From NCBI GenBank assembly GCA_021783515.1, contig JAJXTV010000021.1:1-63553 (forward strand): a stretch of 63,553 nt of DNA. The letters run 5' to 3'. This document shows, one piece after another, positions 15,878 to 25,851 of the stretch. The stretch's first letter is position 1. Every line of letters begins with the position of its first letter. The notes under the pieces are model-generated. The model ran no database searches, was not told where the DNA came from, and was given only the letters and a program-made list of their open reading frames with translations. The DNA comes from Nitrospirota bacterium (GTDB taxonomy: Bacteria; Nitrospirota; Thermodesulfovibrionia; Thermodesulfovibrionales; UBA6898). The translations under genes were made by a program, and so were the position numbers.

Positions 15878-16678
15878 ATGCCGAAGATAACGATCCAGGA
15901 TTTTCTGAAGAAGAAGGCCGAGGGGAAGAAGATCACGATGCTCACCGCCTACGACTATCCGTTTGCGCAGATAGTCGACGAGGCCGGGATCGACGCGATC
16001 CTCGTGGGCGATTCGCTCGGCATGGTGGTGCAGGGCCTCGAAAATACCCTCCCGGTCACGATGGACGAGATGATCTATCATACGAAGCTCGTCTCGCGCG
16101 GGGTGAAAAATGCGATGGTGATCGGCGATATGCCTTTCATGTCGTATCAGACAGGCGTGGCCGACGCGGTGCGCAATGCCGGACGGTTCCTGAAGGAGGC
16201 GGGCGCCTCGGCGGTGAAGCTCGAGGGCGGGGCCGAGGTGGCGGACCAGATCAGGGCGATGAGGCGGTCCGACATCCCGGTGATGGCGCATATCGGGCTG
16301 ACGCCGCAGTCGGTCCACCGAATGGGCGGCTACAAGGTCCAGGGCAAGACGGATGAGGCGGCCGGCAGACTGATCGAAGAGGCCCGCATCGCCGAAGAGG
16401 CGGGGGCCTTTTCGCTCCTGCTGGAGGCGATCCCTCTGGGGCTCGCGAAGAAGATCACCGAAGAGGTTTCGATCCCGACGATCGGCATCGGCGCGGGGCC
16501 GCACTGCGACGGCCAGGTGCTGGTGCTTCACGACGTGATCGGCATGTTCGAGCGGTTTGTGCCGAAGTTCGTCAAGAGATATGCGAACCTGAAGGAGACG
16601 GCGCTCAAGGCGGTCAGGGACTACCGGGAAGAGGTCGAAAAAGGCGTCTTCCCCTCGGAAGAGACGAGTTTCAAGTAG
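15878..16678 (+). CDS. panB: 3-methyl-2-oxobutanoate hydroxymethyltransferase (PanB)
   Basis: A 266-residue enzyme that adds a hydroxymethyl group from methylene-THF to alpha-ketoisovalerate to make ketopantoate, the first committed step of pantothenate (and so CoA) synthesis. [57 protein letters not shown] and [17 protein letters not shown] are diagnostic blocks with the metal-binding Asp residues. Length is normal. AAGGAG precedes the ATG. It stands alone with its own promoter. Confidence 0.96.
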   Translation: MPKITIQDFLKKKAEGKKITMLTAYDYPFAQIVDEAGIDAILVGDSLGMVVQGLENTLPVTMDEMIYHTKLVSRGVKNAMVIGDMPFMSYQTGVADAVRNAGRFLKEAGASAVKLEGGAEVADQIRAMRRSDIPVMAHIGLTPQSVHRMGGYKVQGKTDEAAGRLIEEARIAEEAGAFSLLLEAIPLGLAKKITEEVSIPTIGIGAGPHCDGQVLVLHDVIGMFERFVPKFVKRYANLKETALKAVRDYREEVEKGVFPSEETSFK

Positions 16679-16699
16679 CGCCGGCAGCGGCCGCTGCGA

Positions 16700-18004
16700 T
16701 TATCCGCCGACCGCTTCCTTCTTGGACGGCTCGACGCGTATCTTCAGGATGCGGCGGCCTTTCATGCTGACGATCGTGTAGCTGCGGGAGTCGGAATGCA
16801 GGACGTCGCCGGTCGAAGGGAGCCTCTGGAAGCTCGAAAGCAGAAAACCCCCGAGCGTGTCGTAGTCGTTGGATTCGGGGATGTCGAGCCGGTAATCTTC
16901 GTTGAGGTCCCTTATCGCCATCGATGCGTCGATGAGCATCGTGCCGTCCTTCAGCGTCTGCACCGGGATTTCCGTATCGTATTCGTCCCGTATCTCACCG
17001 ACGATCTCCTCGAGCAGGTCTTCGATCGTCACGAGGCCGGCTACCGCCCCGTATTCGTCCACCACGACCGCCATATGAAGACGCTTCTTCTGCATCTCCC
17101 GCATGAGCGTGCTGATCTTCATGCTCTCCGGAGCGAACAGCGCATAGTGGAGCAGGTTCGATATCACGACGTCCCGCTTGTAGGCAAGCTCATTGAAGAC
17201 GTCCTTGCTGTACAGGATCCCCTTGATGTCGGAGCGGTCCTTGTCGAAGATGGGATAGCGCGAAAAATTCTCCTCTGCGATCCTCCTGATTATCGTTTCG
17301 GCCGGCTCGTTCACGTTGAACGCGACCATCTGCGTCGAGGGGACCATCACTCCCTTGACCGAGATGTCGGTGAACCGGAAGACGCTGTGGATGAGTTCCT
17401 GTTCGGTCCGCTCGAAGATCCCCTTGTCCCTGCCTTCCTCTATCAGGAGCTTGATCTCTTCCTCGCTGATAAACGAGCGCTCGGAATAGGCCTTCACTCC
17501 GAAGGGGCTGAGAATCAGGTTGCTGCTTTTGGTAAGTACCGTCACGAAGAAGGACGAGATCCTCGCGATGGCGGCTATCGGGCGGGCCACGAAGAGGCCG
17601 ACCTTTTCAGGATTGCGCAGCGCAATGGATTTGGGGACAAGCTCGCCGATAATCAGGGTAAAGTAGGAGATCACGATGACGGTGAGGCCGATAGAGAGCA
17701 CTTCAGCGGCGGAGGAGATGAAAGGGATCGGAAGACCGGCCAACAGGGGTTTCAGGAGCTTCACCGCGGCTGCGCCGCCCAGGGCGGAGGTGATCGAGCC
17801 CATGACGGTCACCCCGATCTGGACGGTGGCCAGCAGCCTGTCCGGCTCGGCCTGGAGCCTCAATAGCGCGGCTGCCCTGTGGCTCCCTTCTTCGGAAAGC
17901 TGTTTGACGAAGGATTTTCTCGCCGTGACTACGGCGATTTCCGAGGCGGCGAAGAAGCCATTCAGGACCAGGAAGACCAGAATGAATAGTATCTCAAGAT
18001 TCAT
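16700..18004 (-). CDS. CorC/HlyC-type membrane protein (DUF21-CBS-CorC_HlyC)
   Basis: A 434-residue inner-membrane protein: a DUF21/CNNM transmembrane domain (~1-190; FFAASEIAVVTARKSFVKQL), two CBS domains (~205-330; VPSTQMVAFNVNEPAETIIR, HMAVVVDEYGAVAGLVTIEDLLEEIVGE) and a C-terminal CorC_HlyC FAD-like domain (~345-425; DYDTLGGFLLSSFQRLPSTGD). The family is linked to magnesium/cobalt efflux; the name hemolysin is historical. A near-consensus promoter (18019-18045) lies directly upstream and AGAGAG serves as a weak ribosome binding site. Its stop is 22 bases from the convergent panB. Confidence 0.9.
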   Translation of the reverse strand: MNLEILFILVFLVLNGFFAASEIAVVTARKSFVKQLSEEGSHRAAALLRLQAEPDRLLATVQIGVTVMGSITSALGGAAAVKLLKPLLAGLPIPFISSAAEVLSIGLTVIVISYFTLIIGELVPKSIALRNPEKVGLFVARPIAAIARISSFFVTVLTKSSNLILSPFGVKAYSERSFISEEEIKLLIEEGRDKGIFERTEQELIHSVFRFTDISVKGVMVPSTQMVAFNVNEPAETIIRRIAEENFSRYPIFDKDRSDIKGILYSKDVFNELAYKRDVVISNLLHYALFAPESMKISTLMREMQKKRLHMAVVVDEYGAVAGLVTIEDLLEEIVGEIRDEYDTEIPVQTLKDGTMLIDASMAIRDLNEDYRLDIPESNDYDTLGGFLLSSFQRLPSTGDVLHSDSRSYTIVSMKGRRILKIRVEPSKKEAVGG

Positions 18005-18018
18005 CTCTCTGTGATTGT

Positions 18019-18045
18019 ATTATACATGATAATCGGAATTGTCAA
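18019..18045 (-). promoter_or_regulatory. Promoter of the CorC/HlyC-type gene
   Basis: Minus strand TTGACA (18045-18040), a short 15-base spacer and TATAAT (18024-18019). It overlaps the end of rsmE, so the gene can be transcribed apart from the heat-shock operon. Confidence 0.5.
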
Positions 18046-18767
18046 AGCGCGCGCCCCAGATCTCCTAGCGAGAACTGGGCGATCGCGATCGCGGCAACCG
18101 CGGCTGTTTCGGCCCTGAGTATCCTCCTGCCGAGCGTCGCCGTGAGGAAACCCATTTCGGCCGCAGAGGCGACTTCCTTTTCCGAGAACCCTCCCTCGGG
18201 GCCGGTGAAGAGCGAGATATCGCCTCCGCCCTGGAATGTTCCTAGGGCCGCGGCGAGGTCGTCTCCTCCCTTTTCCCAAAAAAGGATCCCCTTTGGGGAT
18301 GCCGACGGCGGCAGCGCATCGAACCGGACAATTTCGTGAACCCGGGGGACCGCATTGCGGCCGGACTGGCGGGCCGCCTCCCCGGCGATCTTTGTCCACC
18401 GGGGCAGTTTCCTTGTCTCCCGCACCTGGCTTCTCTCGGTGACCACCGGCACGATATTGTCCACTCCGAGTTCGGTCGCCTTCTGAATGACGAAGTCCAT
18501 CTTTTCTCCCTTGAGGATGCCCTGATAGAGGGTGATTTGGAGCGCCGATTCCGTATTCCAGTCGATCTTTCCCGTCAGTTCGGCGGTCACCTCCCTCGGG
18601 GTGACTGCGGTGAGAGTCGCCGTGTAGGAATTCCCCCGGTCGTCGTGGACCACCAGAGAGTCGCCGCCCCTGCTTCTGGGCACCGTCGCGAGATACTTCG
18701 CCTTTTCGCCGCGGATCGTCAGCGGCTGGGAGAGCAGGTCGGCTGCAGGAAGGAAGATCCTCGGCAT
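18042..18767 (-). CDS. rsmE: 16S rRNA (uracil1498-N3)-methyltransferase (RsmE)
   Basis: A 241-residue SPOUT-class methyltransferase. MPRIFLPAADL at the start, a PUA-like N-terminal part, and the SPOUT knot region with QKATELGVDNIVPVVTERS, WTKIAGEAARQSGRNAVPRV, LFTGPEGGFSEKEV and TLGRRILRAETAAVAAIA identify RsmE, which methylates U1498 of 16S rRNA. It starts six bases after dnaJ and is the last gene of the hrcA-grpE-dnaK-dnaJ operon, a common arrangement. Confidence 0.94.
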   Translation of the reverse strand: MPRIFLPAADLLSQPLTIRGEKAKYLATVPRSRGGDSLVVHDDRGNSYTATLTAVTPREVTAELTGKIDWNTESALQITLYQGILKGEKMDFVIQKATELGVDNIVPVVTERSQVRETRKLPRWTKIAGEAARQSGRNAVPRVHEIVRFDALPPSASPKGILFWEKGGDDLAAALGTFQGGGDISLFTGPEGGFSEKEVASAAEMGFLTATLGRRILRAETAAVAAIAIAQFSLGDLGRAL

Positions 18768-18773
18768 GGAGAA

Positions 18774-19886
18774 TCAGTGTTCGGCGTGGGTGAAGAGGTC
18801 CTTGAGTTTTTCCTTGAAGGTCTTGGCGACCTCGTCGCCGTTGATCGAGGCGAATTCCTCGAGGAGCTCTCTCTGACGCGGGGTGAGCTTCTTCGGCACG
18901 TCGATATATATCCTGACGATCTGGTTTCCCCTCTGGTGGCCGCCGACCCTCGGCGCGCCCTTGCCCTTCAGGTAGAAGAGCTGCCCGGAGGGGGTCCCTG
19001 CCGAGACCTTCAGTTTTGCGGTGCCGTCGAGGGTAGGGACTTCGATCTCCGCCCCCAGTGTGGCCTGCGGAAAAGAGAGCGGCACTTCGCAGTATAACTC
19101 CGTCCCCTCTCTTTTGAAAAACGGGTGCTCGTCGACGCCGAGGACGATATACAGATCGCCCATCGGACCGCCGTAGACTCCCGGTTCTCCTTCGCCGTAA
19201 ATCTTCAGGCGCGAGCCGTTGTCGACGCCGGGCGGGACCTTGACGCTGATCGTCTTATTCTTCTGGACCTTTCCGTGGCCCTTGCAGCCTTTGCAGGGGT
19301 CGGTAATGATCGTGCCCTTTCCGTAGCACTTGCCGCAGGTCTTCGAGACGCTGAAGAATCCCTGCTGAAAACGAACCTGGCCTGTGCCCTTGCAGTTGGG
19401 GCAGACGGCAGGCTGCTTACCCGGCTCCGACCCCGAACCCTTGCATTTTTCGCACTCCTCCCATTTCGGGAATTCTATGATCTTTTCGCTGCCGAAGACC
19501 GCCTCGGAAAGGCTGATGTTCAGATCGTAACGGAGGTCGTCGCCCTTAGCCGGCCGCTGTCTTCTCTGTCCGCCGAAGGCGCCGAAGAAGTCCCCGAAGA
19601 TGTCTTCGAAGACGTCGCCGAACCCCGCGCCCCCGGTAAAAGGTCCGTAACCCGCGCCGCCCATTCCGGGCCCCTCGGCCGAGCCGTAGCGGTCGTAGTT
19701 GGCCCGCTTCGCCGGGTCGCTCAGGCACGAGTAGGCCGCGTTGATCTCCTTGAACTTCTCTTCCGAAGCCTTATCGTCGGGGTTACGGTCCGGGTGGTAT
19801 TTCATCGCGAGCTGCCGGAAGGCCTTCTTGAGGTCGGCCTCCGTCGCGTCCCGCGATACCCCGAGTATTTCGTAATAGTCTTTCAT
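18774..19886 (-). CDS. dnaJ: Chaperone DnaJ
   Basis: A 370-residue type I Hsp40. J-domain (1-70) with the HPD motif (KYHPDRNPDD), a Gly/Phe-rich linker (GYGPFTGGAGFGDVFEDIFGDFFG), four zinc-binding CxxCxGxG repeats (CEKCKGSGSEPG, CPNCKGTGQ, CGKCYGKGT, CKGCKGHGK) and the C-terminal substrate-binding domain. It stimulates DnaK ATPase and delivers unfolded clients. It follows dnaK by ~95 bases containing a terminator-like hairpin, so dnaJ-rsmE may be expressed at a lower level than dnaK. Confidence 0.97.
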   Translation of the reverse strand: MKDYYEILGVSRDATEADLKKAFRQLAMKYHPDRNPDDKASEEKFKEINAAYSCLSDPAKRANYDRYGSAEGPGMGGAGYGPFTGGAGFGDVFEDIFGDFFGAFGGQRRQRPAKGDDLRYDLNISLSEAVFGSEKIIEFPKWEECEKCKGSGSEPGKQPAVCPNCKGTGQVRFQQGFFSVSKTCGKCYGKGTIITDPCKGCKGHGKVQKNKTISVKVPPGVDNGSRLKIYGEGEPGVYGGPMGDLYIVLGVDEHPFFKREGTELYCEVPLSFPQATLGAEIEVPTLDGTAKLKVSAGTPSGQLFYLKGKGAPRVGGHQRGNQIVRIYIDVPKKLTPRQRELLEEFASINGDEVAKTFKEKLKDLFTHAEH

Positions 19887-19927
19887 GATATTTCAGATAA
19901 CGTGCGAAGATACCTGCATGCCCTGCA

Positions 19928-19950
19928 AGAAAAAGGGCCCGTTGCCCTTC
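19928..19950 (-). terminator. Attenuator-like hairpin between dnaK and dnaJ
   Basis: On the minus strand AAGGGC-AACGG-GCCCTT followed by a T-rich run lies 31 bases past the dnaK stop. It may terminate part of the transcripts. A TATAAT sequence just before it could serve a dnaJ promoter. Confidence 0.45.
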
Positions 19951-19980
19951 GACACCGGACCCGTTATTATACCCTTTTCC

Positions 19981-21894
19981 TTATTTCTTGTCTTTGTCGA
20001 CGTCTTCGAACTCGGCCTCGACAACCTCTTCCTCGCCCTCTTTCTTCGCCTGGCCCGCGGCGCCTCCGTCTCCCTGGGGCTGAGCGCCGGCGGATTTGTA
20101 GATATGCTCGGCCAGCTTGTGGGAGACCGTGGTAAGACGGTCCGTCGCCGACTTGATCTCATCGGGGTTGCTGCTGGAGTCCTTCACCTTGCGGCAGCTC
20201 TCCAGCGCCTCCTCGATATCTCTCTTTTCGTCGGCGGAGATCTTGTCGCCGTAGTCCTTAAGTGACTTCTCCACGGTATAGACGAGCGTGTCGGCGGTGT
20301 TGCGCGCCTCGGCGAGCTGCTTCTTCTTCCGGTCCTCGTCCGCGTGAGAGTCGGCGTCCCGCACCATGTTCTTGATCTCTTCCTCGTTCAGGCCGCTCGA
20401 GGCGGTGATCCGTATCGACTGCTCCTTGTTCGTCCCGAGGTCTTTCGCCGAGACGTGCAGGATGCCGTTGGCGTCGATGTCGAACGTCACCTCCACCTGG
20501 GGGATGCCCCTCGGCGCCGGCGGGATGCCGATCAGCTCGAAGTTGCCGAGCAGCTTGTTGTCGCCGGCCATCTCCCTTTCGCCCTGGCAGATCTTGATCG
20601 TCACCGCAGGCTGGTTGTCCGTCGCGGTCGAGAATACCTGGCTCTTTTTCGTCGGGATCGTCGTGTTCCGGTCGATGATCTTCGTAAAGATCCCGCCGAG
20701 CGTCTCGATGCCGAGCGACAGCGGCGTGACGTCGAGAAGCAGCACTTCCTTGACGTCTCCCTTGAGGACCGCCGCCTGGATCGCCGCGCCGACCGCCACC
20801 ACCTCGTCGGGGTTCACGGTCTTGTTCGGCTCCTTGCCGAAGAAGCTCTGGACCGTCTGCTGGACCTTCGGCGCTCTCGTCTGGCCTCCCACGAGGAGCA
20901 CCTCGTCGATGCTTCCGGCCGAAAGGTTCGAATCCGACAGCGCGTTTTTGCAGGGGCCGGTCGTCCTTTCGACGAGATCGCCGACGAGCTGTTCGAGTTT
21001 CGACCTCGAGATCTTCATCAGCAGGTGCTTCGGCCCGGTCGCGTCCGCCGTGACGAACGGAAGGTTGATCTCGGTCTCCATGGCGGTCGAAAGCTCGATC
21101 TTCGCCTTCTCGGCCGCCTCTTTCAGCCTCTGAAGGGCCATCTTGTCGTTTCTGAGGTCTATCCCCTGGTCTTTTTTGAACTCATCGACCAGCCAGTCGA
21201 GTATCCTGAGGTCGAAGTCGTCGCCGCCCAGGTAGGTGTCGCCGTTTGTCGATTTGACCTCGATGACGCCTTCGCCGATCTCGAGGATCGAGATGTCGAA
21301 GGTCCCGCCGCCCAGGTCGTAGACCGCGACCTTTTCCTCTTTCTTCTTGTCCATGCCGTAGGCGAGCGCAGCCGCGGTCGGCTCGTTGATGATCCTCAGG
21401 ACATTCAGCCCCGCGATCCTCCCCGCGTCCTTCGTCGCCTGCCTCTGGCTGTCGTCGAAGTAGGCCGGCACGGTGATGACCGCCTCGGTCACCTTTTCGC
21501 CCAGATAGTCCTCCGCCGCCTGTTTCAGCTTCTGAAGGATCATCGCAGAGACTTCGGGCGGGGAATAGGTCTTGCCCGATATCTCGACATGGGCGTCTCC
21601 GTTTGAGGCCTGGACGATCTTGTACGGGAGCCTCTTCTTGGCATGGTCCACTTCGGGCGATACGAATTTGCGGCCCATCAGTCTCTTGATCGAAAAGATG
21701 GTATTCTCCGGGTTGGTGATCGACTGTCTCTTGGCGATTTGGCCTACCAGCCTCTCTCCTTTATCCGTGATCGCCACCACGGAGGGTGTCGTCCGGCTTC
21801 CCTCCTGGTTCGGGATCACCACCGGCTCTCCTCCCTGCACCACGGCCACGACGGAATTGGTCGTTCCGAGGTCTATTCCTATTGCCTTTCCCAT
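19981..21894 (-). CDS. dnaK: Chaperone DnaK (Hsp70)
   Basis: A 637-residue Hsp70 of normal length. [20 protein letters not shown] starts the nucleotide-binding domain; [34 protein letters not shown] and [14 protein letters not shown] are phosphate- and adenosine-binding motifs. The linker/substrate-binding part has [19 protein letters not shown], and the C-terminus is acidic ([17 protein letters not shown]). The ATG shares one base with the grpE stop. It is regulated with hrcA through the upstream CIRCE. Confidence 0.98.
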   Translation of the reverse strand: MGKAIGIDLGTTNSVVAVVQGGEPVVIPNQEGSRTTPSVVAITDKGERLVGQIAKRQSITNPENTIFSIKRLMGRKFVSPEVDHAKKRLPYKIVQASNGDAHVEISGKTYSPPEVSAMILQKLKQAAEDYLGEKVTEAVITVPAYFDDSQRQATKDAGRIAGLNVLRIINEPTAAALAYGMDKKKEEKVAVYDLGGGTFDISILEIGEGVIEVKSTNGDTYLGGDDFDLRILDWLVDEFKKDQGIDLRNDKMALQRLKEAAEKAKIELSTAMETEINLPFVTADATGPKHLLMKISRSKLEQLVGDLVERTTGPCKNALSDSNLSAGSIDEVLLVGGQTRAPKVQQTVQSFFGKEPNKTVNPDEVVAVGAAIQAAVLKGDVKEVLLLDVTPLSLGIETLGGIFTKIIDRNTTIPTKKSQVFSTATDNQPAVTIKICQGEREMAGDNKLLGNFELIGIPPAPRGIPQVEVTFDIDANGILHVSAKDLGTNKEQSIRITASSGLNEEEIKNMVRDADSHADEDRKKKQLAEARNTADTLVYTVEKSLKDYGDKISADEKRDIEEALESCRKVKDSSSNPDEIKSATDRLTTVSHKLAEHIYKSAGAQPQGDGGAAGQAKKEGEEEVVEAEFEDVDKDKK

Positions 21895-22523
21895 TATCTT
21901 TCCTCCTCTGTCTGCGTATTGGTATTATCGAACGTCTCTTCCGTTTCGTCATCGGCGTCCGCGTCTTTCTTCGGCCTGGCCGACACCGCCACCAGCGAGG
22001 GCCTCAGCACCTTGTCGTGAAACCGGTAGCCCGCCCTCAGCTCCTCGGCGACCATGTTGTCCGCCATATCTTCGCGCTCGACCTGCATCATCGCATGGTG
22101 CACGGCGGGGTCGAACCGCTCGCCGGCCGCCGGTATGCGCGTGAGGCCGAACTTTTCCAGCGTCCTCTGCAGCTCTTTCATGGTGAGCTCGACTCCCTGC
22201 ACGATGCCGTCCTTCGGATCGCAGGCCCCGTGCTTGAGCGCCAGCTCCAGACTGTCTATGACCGGCAGGAGCGCATACAACAGCGACTCGTTTCCGTACC
22301 GCGCGAGCTCTTCCTTGTCCTTGTTCACCCTCTTGCGGTAATTGTCGAATTCCGCATATAACCTGAGGTACTTGTTGTTCAGCTCTTCGACGGCCTCGGT
22401 GTCTCCGCTGCCGCGGCCCTCCGGCGCCTCATCACCCGTTTCCTCCGCCTGGGTGTCCGCGGCCGCAAGCTCCTCTTCCCTCTCCTGTTCGGCCGGACCG
22501 TCTGCGGGTCTGTGTTTTTTCAC
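21894..22523 (-). CDS. grpE: Nucleotide exchange factor GrpE
   Basis: A 209-residue protein with a long acidic, low-complexity N-terminus (~1-55; [20 protein letters not shown]) followed by a coiled coil and the GrpE fold ([75 protein letters not shown]). It releases ADP from DnaK. It starts 11 bases after hrcA and its stop overlaps the dnaK start by one base, showing tight coupling. Confidence 0.96.
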   Translation of the reverse strand: MKKHRPADGPAEQEREEELAAADTQAEETGDEAPEGRGSGDTEAVEELNNKYLRLYAEFDNYRKRVNKDKEELARYGNESLLYALLPVIDSLELALKHGACDPKDGIVQGVELTMKELQRTLEKFGLTRIPAAGERFDPAVHHAMMQVEREDMADNMVAEELRAGYRFHDKVLRPSLVAVSARPKKDADADDETEETFDNTNTQTEEER

Positions 22524-22534
22524 GATTATCTCCC

Positions 22535-23560
22535 TTATTTGTCCGACAACATCTCGGTAATATAGTTCGCCATGAGATCGACGATAGAGATCGCCTCAAG
22601 ATAGTTCATCCTGGTCGGGCCGATGATGCCGACCGCCCCCATCGGTCTGCTGCCTTCCCGGTAGGTTGAAGCGACGATGCTGAACGGCTTCATCTCGTCG
22701 AGCGTGTTTTCCGACCCGATGATCACCTGGGGCCCTTCGGCGTTCGCGATCTTGTCGAGGAGCCTGACGATGACGTGCTTGTCCTCGATCGTCTTAAGGA
22801 GCTCCTTTATCCTGTCGATATCGCAGAAGTCGGGAAGGGCGAGGACTTCCGACAGCCCCGAAATATAGAGGTTTCCGGGAGAGGCCGAAAAGACCGCGCC
22901 GCATATCGTCATCGCCTGCTCGACAAGGCTGTCGCAGAGCACCTTCTCCCTGGCCAGCTCCTTTGCCACAACTTTTCTGATCTCTTCGACCGTCCGGCCG
23001 GAGAAATGCGAATTGATGTACGAGGCTATCCTGTTGAGGTCCCGCTGTGAGAGGGACGCGTCGACCGAGATGATCCGGTTCTTGATTACCCCCTCATCGG
23101 TGAAGAGGATCACCGCGACCTGATTGTCGCGGTATTTGATCAGCTCTATTCTGGCCAGGGTCGTATTGCTCGTGTTCGGGGACATCGTGACGCCTATATA
23201 ATGAGACAGGTTCGACAGCATCTTCGACGCCTCGTCGAGAAAGGCGTTGATGTCTTTCCTCAGCGACTCCAGCTTCCGGTTGAGCTCGAGCAGAAAATCC
23301 TTGTTGATCAGTCGCTGTTCGGCGCGCATGGAATCCACATAGTACCGGTATCCCACGTCGGTCGGGACCCTCCCGGCGGACGTATGGGGCTGCTGCAGAT
23401 ATCCCATCTCCTCGAGGTCAGACATGATATTGCGTATGGTAGCGGGCGAGAGGCCGAAGGAGTATTTTTTTGTCACTACCCTCGATCCGACAGGCCCGGG
23501 GGCGTTTATATAACACTGTATTACCGCGAATAAAACCTGTTTTGTTCTTTCATCCAACAT
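22535..23560 (-). CDS. hrcA: Heat-inducible transcription repressor HrcA
   Basis: A 341-residue repressor with an N-terminal winged helix (VLFAVIQCYINAPGPVGSRV, FGLSPATIRNIMSDLEEMGYLQQPHTSAGRVPTD), the standard HrcA signature, then the dimerisation and inserted domains ending in GAVGIIGPTRMNYLEAISIV. It represses its own operon through the CIRCE element at 23564-23590, which ends only three bases before the start codon, so repressor binding covers the translation initiation region as well. First gene of hrcA-grpE-dnaK-dnaJ-rsmE. Confidence 0.97.
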   Translation of the reverse strand: MLDERTKQVLFAVIQCYINAPGPVGSRVVTKKYSFGLSPATIRNIMSDLEEMGYLQQPHTSAGRVPTDVGYRYYVDSMRAEQRLINKDFLLELNRKLESLRKDINAFLDEASKMLSNLSHYIGVTMSPNTSNTTLARIELIKYRDNQVAVILFTDEGVIKNRIISVDASLSQRDLNRIASYINSHFSGRTVEEIRKVVAKELAREKVLCDSLVEQAMTICGAVFSASPGNLYISGLSEVLALPDFCDIDRIKELLKTIEDKHVIVRLLDKIANAEGPQVIIGSENTLDEMKPFSIVASTYREGSRPMGAVGIIGPTRMNYLEAISIVDLMANYITEMLSDK

Positions 23561-23563
23561 GGT

Positions 23564-23590
23564 TTAGCACTCTCGACCGTTGAGTGCTAA
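23564..23590. promoter_or_regulatory. CIRCE operator (HrcA binding site)
   Basis: Perfect TTAGCACTC-N9-GAGTGCTAA, the canonical controlling inverted repeat of chaperone expression, placed between the hrcA promoter and start codon. Confidence 0.97.
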
Positions 23591-23591
23591 T

Positions 23592-23621
23592 AATCTAACA
23601 GTTCTTCGCTGCAGGTGTCAA
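23592..23621 (-). promoter_or_regulatory. Promoter of the hrcA heat-shock operon
   Basis: Minus strand TTGACA (23621-23616), an 18-base spacer and TAGATT (23597-23592); transcription would begin inside CIRCE, giving a leader of roughly 25 bases made almost wholly of the operator. Confidence 0.6.
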
Positions 23622-23655
23622 GAGTGGGGCCGGGCATTCGGGGAAAAATATGAAT

Positions 23656-23683
23656 TTTGAGCACGATGGCGAAAACGGTATAA
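23656..23683 (+). promoter_or_regulatory. Promoter of the NicO-like transporter gene
   Basis: TTGAGC (23656-23661), 16-base spacer, TATAAT (23678-23683), 27 bases before the start codon. Confidence 0.55.
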
Positions 23684-23710
23684 TAGCCCCATCTAAAGAG
23701 AGGACTTGAA

Positions 23711-24568
23711 ATGACCCCGCTGATCGCTTTGCTATATTCGTTTCTCTTCGGGCTGCTGCACGGAATACTGCCTGACGAGCACACGTGGCCCATCACGTTC
23801 AGTTACGCGATAGGAGGCGCAAGCGGCAGGGAGGGGATGAAAGCGGGGCTGTACTTCGCCGCTGCGTTCACGCTCCAGCGTACGCTCGTTTCAGAACTGG
23901 CCTATCTGGCTTTGGCCCCCTTTCTGTTTGATCCCGGAGTCAACGGCGTTGTGTACCTTGCCGTGGGCATCGTAATGTCCGTCGCAGGCGCGATAGTCCT
24001 TCGCAGGAACCGTTATGTTCATATCCACCTCTTCGGTCACTGCCACGGTGAGGCCTGTGAAATGGAGCGGACGGGGGGGATCTTCACGAAACAGCATGAG
24101 GCGTTGTCGGGACAGGCGAGCATCCCCCCCGTGCGGTGGACGGTCATACACGGGTTTATTGCCGGCTTCGGCTTCGGGGGATTTTCCCTTTTTGTGAATA
24201 CCATTGCCGCCCCGGCAATGAAAAGCCCATGGATGGGGTTTCTTCCCGGACTGGTTTTCGGATTGGGGACAATGATCATGCTCGTGGTTGTAGGCGGATT
24301 ATTTGGCGCCTCTCTTCGATGGGCGCATGCGCTGAGCGAACCGGAAATCAAGCTGATCGGCTCACAGACCGGCGGACGGACACTCTTCTTCGGAGGAATC
24401 CTGTTCGTGGCCGCCGGAGTTGCTGCCTTATCGGGTCTTGACCGCTGCCTGCCGCTCGCCTCCGACTACGCGTTCATTGCCCTTTTCATGACCGCGGTTG
24501 CGATCCCGGCCCTTGTTTATTCAGTAAAAGAAGTCCTGGCGGCACGAAAATTGTCGGCCCCCAAATAG
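23711..24568 (+). CDS. NicO/RcnA-like metal transporter (nickel/cobalt type)
   Basis: A 285-residue protein with about six transmembrane segments. FGLLHGILPDEHTWPIT resembles the His/Asp motif of nickel/cobalt permeases and exporters, and a short histidine-rich loop (HIHLFGHCHGEACE, near residues 103-116) is typical of RcnA/NicO proteins. A second conserved block is VIHGFIAGFGFGGFSLFVNT. Metal transport is likely, with direction and metal unknown. AGAGAGG precedes the ATG. Its stop overlaps the start of the MFS gene by one base, so the two are cotranscribed. Confidence 0.65.
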   Translation: MTPLIALLYSFLFGLLHGILPDEHTWPITFSYAIGGASGREGMKAGLYFAAAFTLQRTLVSELAYLALAPFLFDPGVNGVVYLAVGIVMSVAGAIVLRRNRYVHIHLFGHCHGEACEMERTGGIFTKQHEALSGQASIPPVRWTVIHGFIAGFGFGGFSLFVNTIAAPAMKSPWMGFLPGLVFGLGTMIMLVVVGGLFGASLRWAHALSEPEIKLIGSQTGGRTLFFGGILFVAAGVAALSGLDRCLPLASDYAFIALFMTAVAIPALVYSVKEVLAARKLSAPK

Positions 24569-25851
24569 TGAGAATAGCCATGAGTATTCCGGGCTTCGGA
24601 GGCCTGCATCCAACAACCCGGCGGCTTTTGCTGTCGCGCACACTGCGGAGTATCGGCCAGGGCGCGCTGGTCGTGGATTTTTCGCTATATTTGCACGCGC
24701 TGCACTGGAGCGGCTTCGCGATAGGGCTGGTGCTGACGGGCAGCGGCTTATTCGGCGCGGGGCTCAGTCTGCTGGTCGGCGCGAGCAGCGACCGGCTGGG
24801 GCGCAAGCCGTTTTTACTGGTCTACGAGGGTATTGTGCTTTTTAGCAGCATCGCTGCGCTGCTCAGCGCGCAGCCGCTGCTCCTGTCGATTGCTACGATC
24901 GCCGCAGGATTCGGCCGCGGAGCAAACGGGGCTGCCGGCCCATTCGCTCCGGTTGAGCAGGCATGGCTTGCCGAGGCTATTGCCCCGGCGCGGCGCGGGC
25001 AGATATACAGCCTCAACGCTGCGCTCGGTTTTTTCGGCATGGGGTTCGGCGCTCTCCTTGCGATCTTCCCTGCGTACTTGAACGCCCGGCCGGGCTTTGC
25101 CCTTGCAATGGGACCGGAGCAGGCCCTGGCGTATCGCCCGCTGTTCGCTGTGGTGGGGCTGCTGACAGTCATCAATCTGGTATTACTGGGAGGAGCCCCC
25201 GGGGCCAGGGAGGAGCGCAGCACGACGGGCGAGACCGGGCCGCAGACGTTTCAGCGTGATGCGCGGGCCCGTCGCGGTGAAAACAGGATTTTGTGCAGGC
25301 TTGTCCTGCTCAACACCATGAACGGATTGGCAGTCGGCTTGACCAGCACCCTTATATCGTACTGGTTTATGCGGCGTTTCCATGTGGGGCCTGTTGCGAT
25401 TGCGCCTATGATGGCGGCAACCTTTGCAATTACCGGCGCGGCGTCCCTGCTCTCGGGAAGATTGACCGGACGCATCGGCATTGTTCGATTGGTGGTCCGC
25501 GCCCGGCTTGTAGGTCTGGCGCTGACGGTGTTGCTTCCGCTTATGCCGGCCTACTGGCTTGCATCGGCGGTTTTCCTGCTCCGCTCTGTCTTTAACCGGG
25601 GATCAGTCGGGGCGCGCCAGGCGCTTGTCGTCGGGCTGGTGCGAAATGAACGGCGCGGCTTGGGGGGCAGTTTGAATGCGGTATCGATGCAGATACCTCA
25701 ATCTGCGGGGCCCGGCATTGCAGGATTTCTTTTGGACGCCGGTCAATTTGCGCTGCCTTTTTACGTAGCGGGGCTGCTCCAGGGCATCTATTTGGTTGGA
25801 TATGGGCGAACCTTCAAAAATTACAATCTTCCTCAGGATGAAGGACCGTGA
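24568..25851 (+). CDS. Major facilitator superfamily transporter
   Basis: A 427-residue protein with about 12 hydrophobic segments. GASSDRLGRKPFLLVYE between segments 2 and 3 is the MFS motif A (GxxxDRxGRK), and the second half has a weaker equivalent (GRLTGRIGIVRLVV). Substrate unknown; a drug or metal-complex exporter is possible. The GTG at 24568 overlaps the stop of the upstream transporter gene; an ATG at 24580 is an alternative. The last codons lie in a 23-bp tandem duplication. Confidence 0.85.
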   Translation: MRIAMSIPGFGGLHPTTRRLLLSRTLRSIGQGALVVDFSLYLHALHWSGFAIGLVLTGSGLFGAGLSLLVGASSDRLGRKPFLLVYEGIVLFSSIAALLSAQPLLLSIATIAAGFGRGANGAAGPFAPVEQAWLAEAIAPARRGQIYSLNAALGFFGMGFGALLAIFPAYLNARPGFALAMGPEQALAYRPLFAVVGLLTVINLVLLGGAPGAREERSTTGETGPQTFQRDARARRGENRILCRLVLLNTMNGLAVGLTSTLISYWFMRRFHVGPVAIAPMMAATFAITGAASLLSGRLTGRIGIVRLVVRARLVGLALTVLLPLMPAYWLASAVFLLRSVFNRGSVGARQALVVGLVRNERRGLGGSLNAVSMQIPQSAGPGIAGFLLDAGQFALPFYVAGLLQGIYLVGYGRTFKNYNLPQDEGP

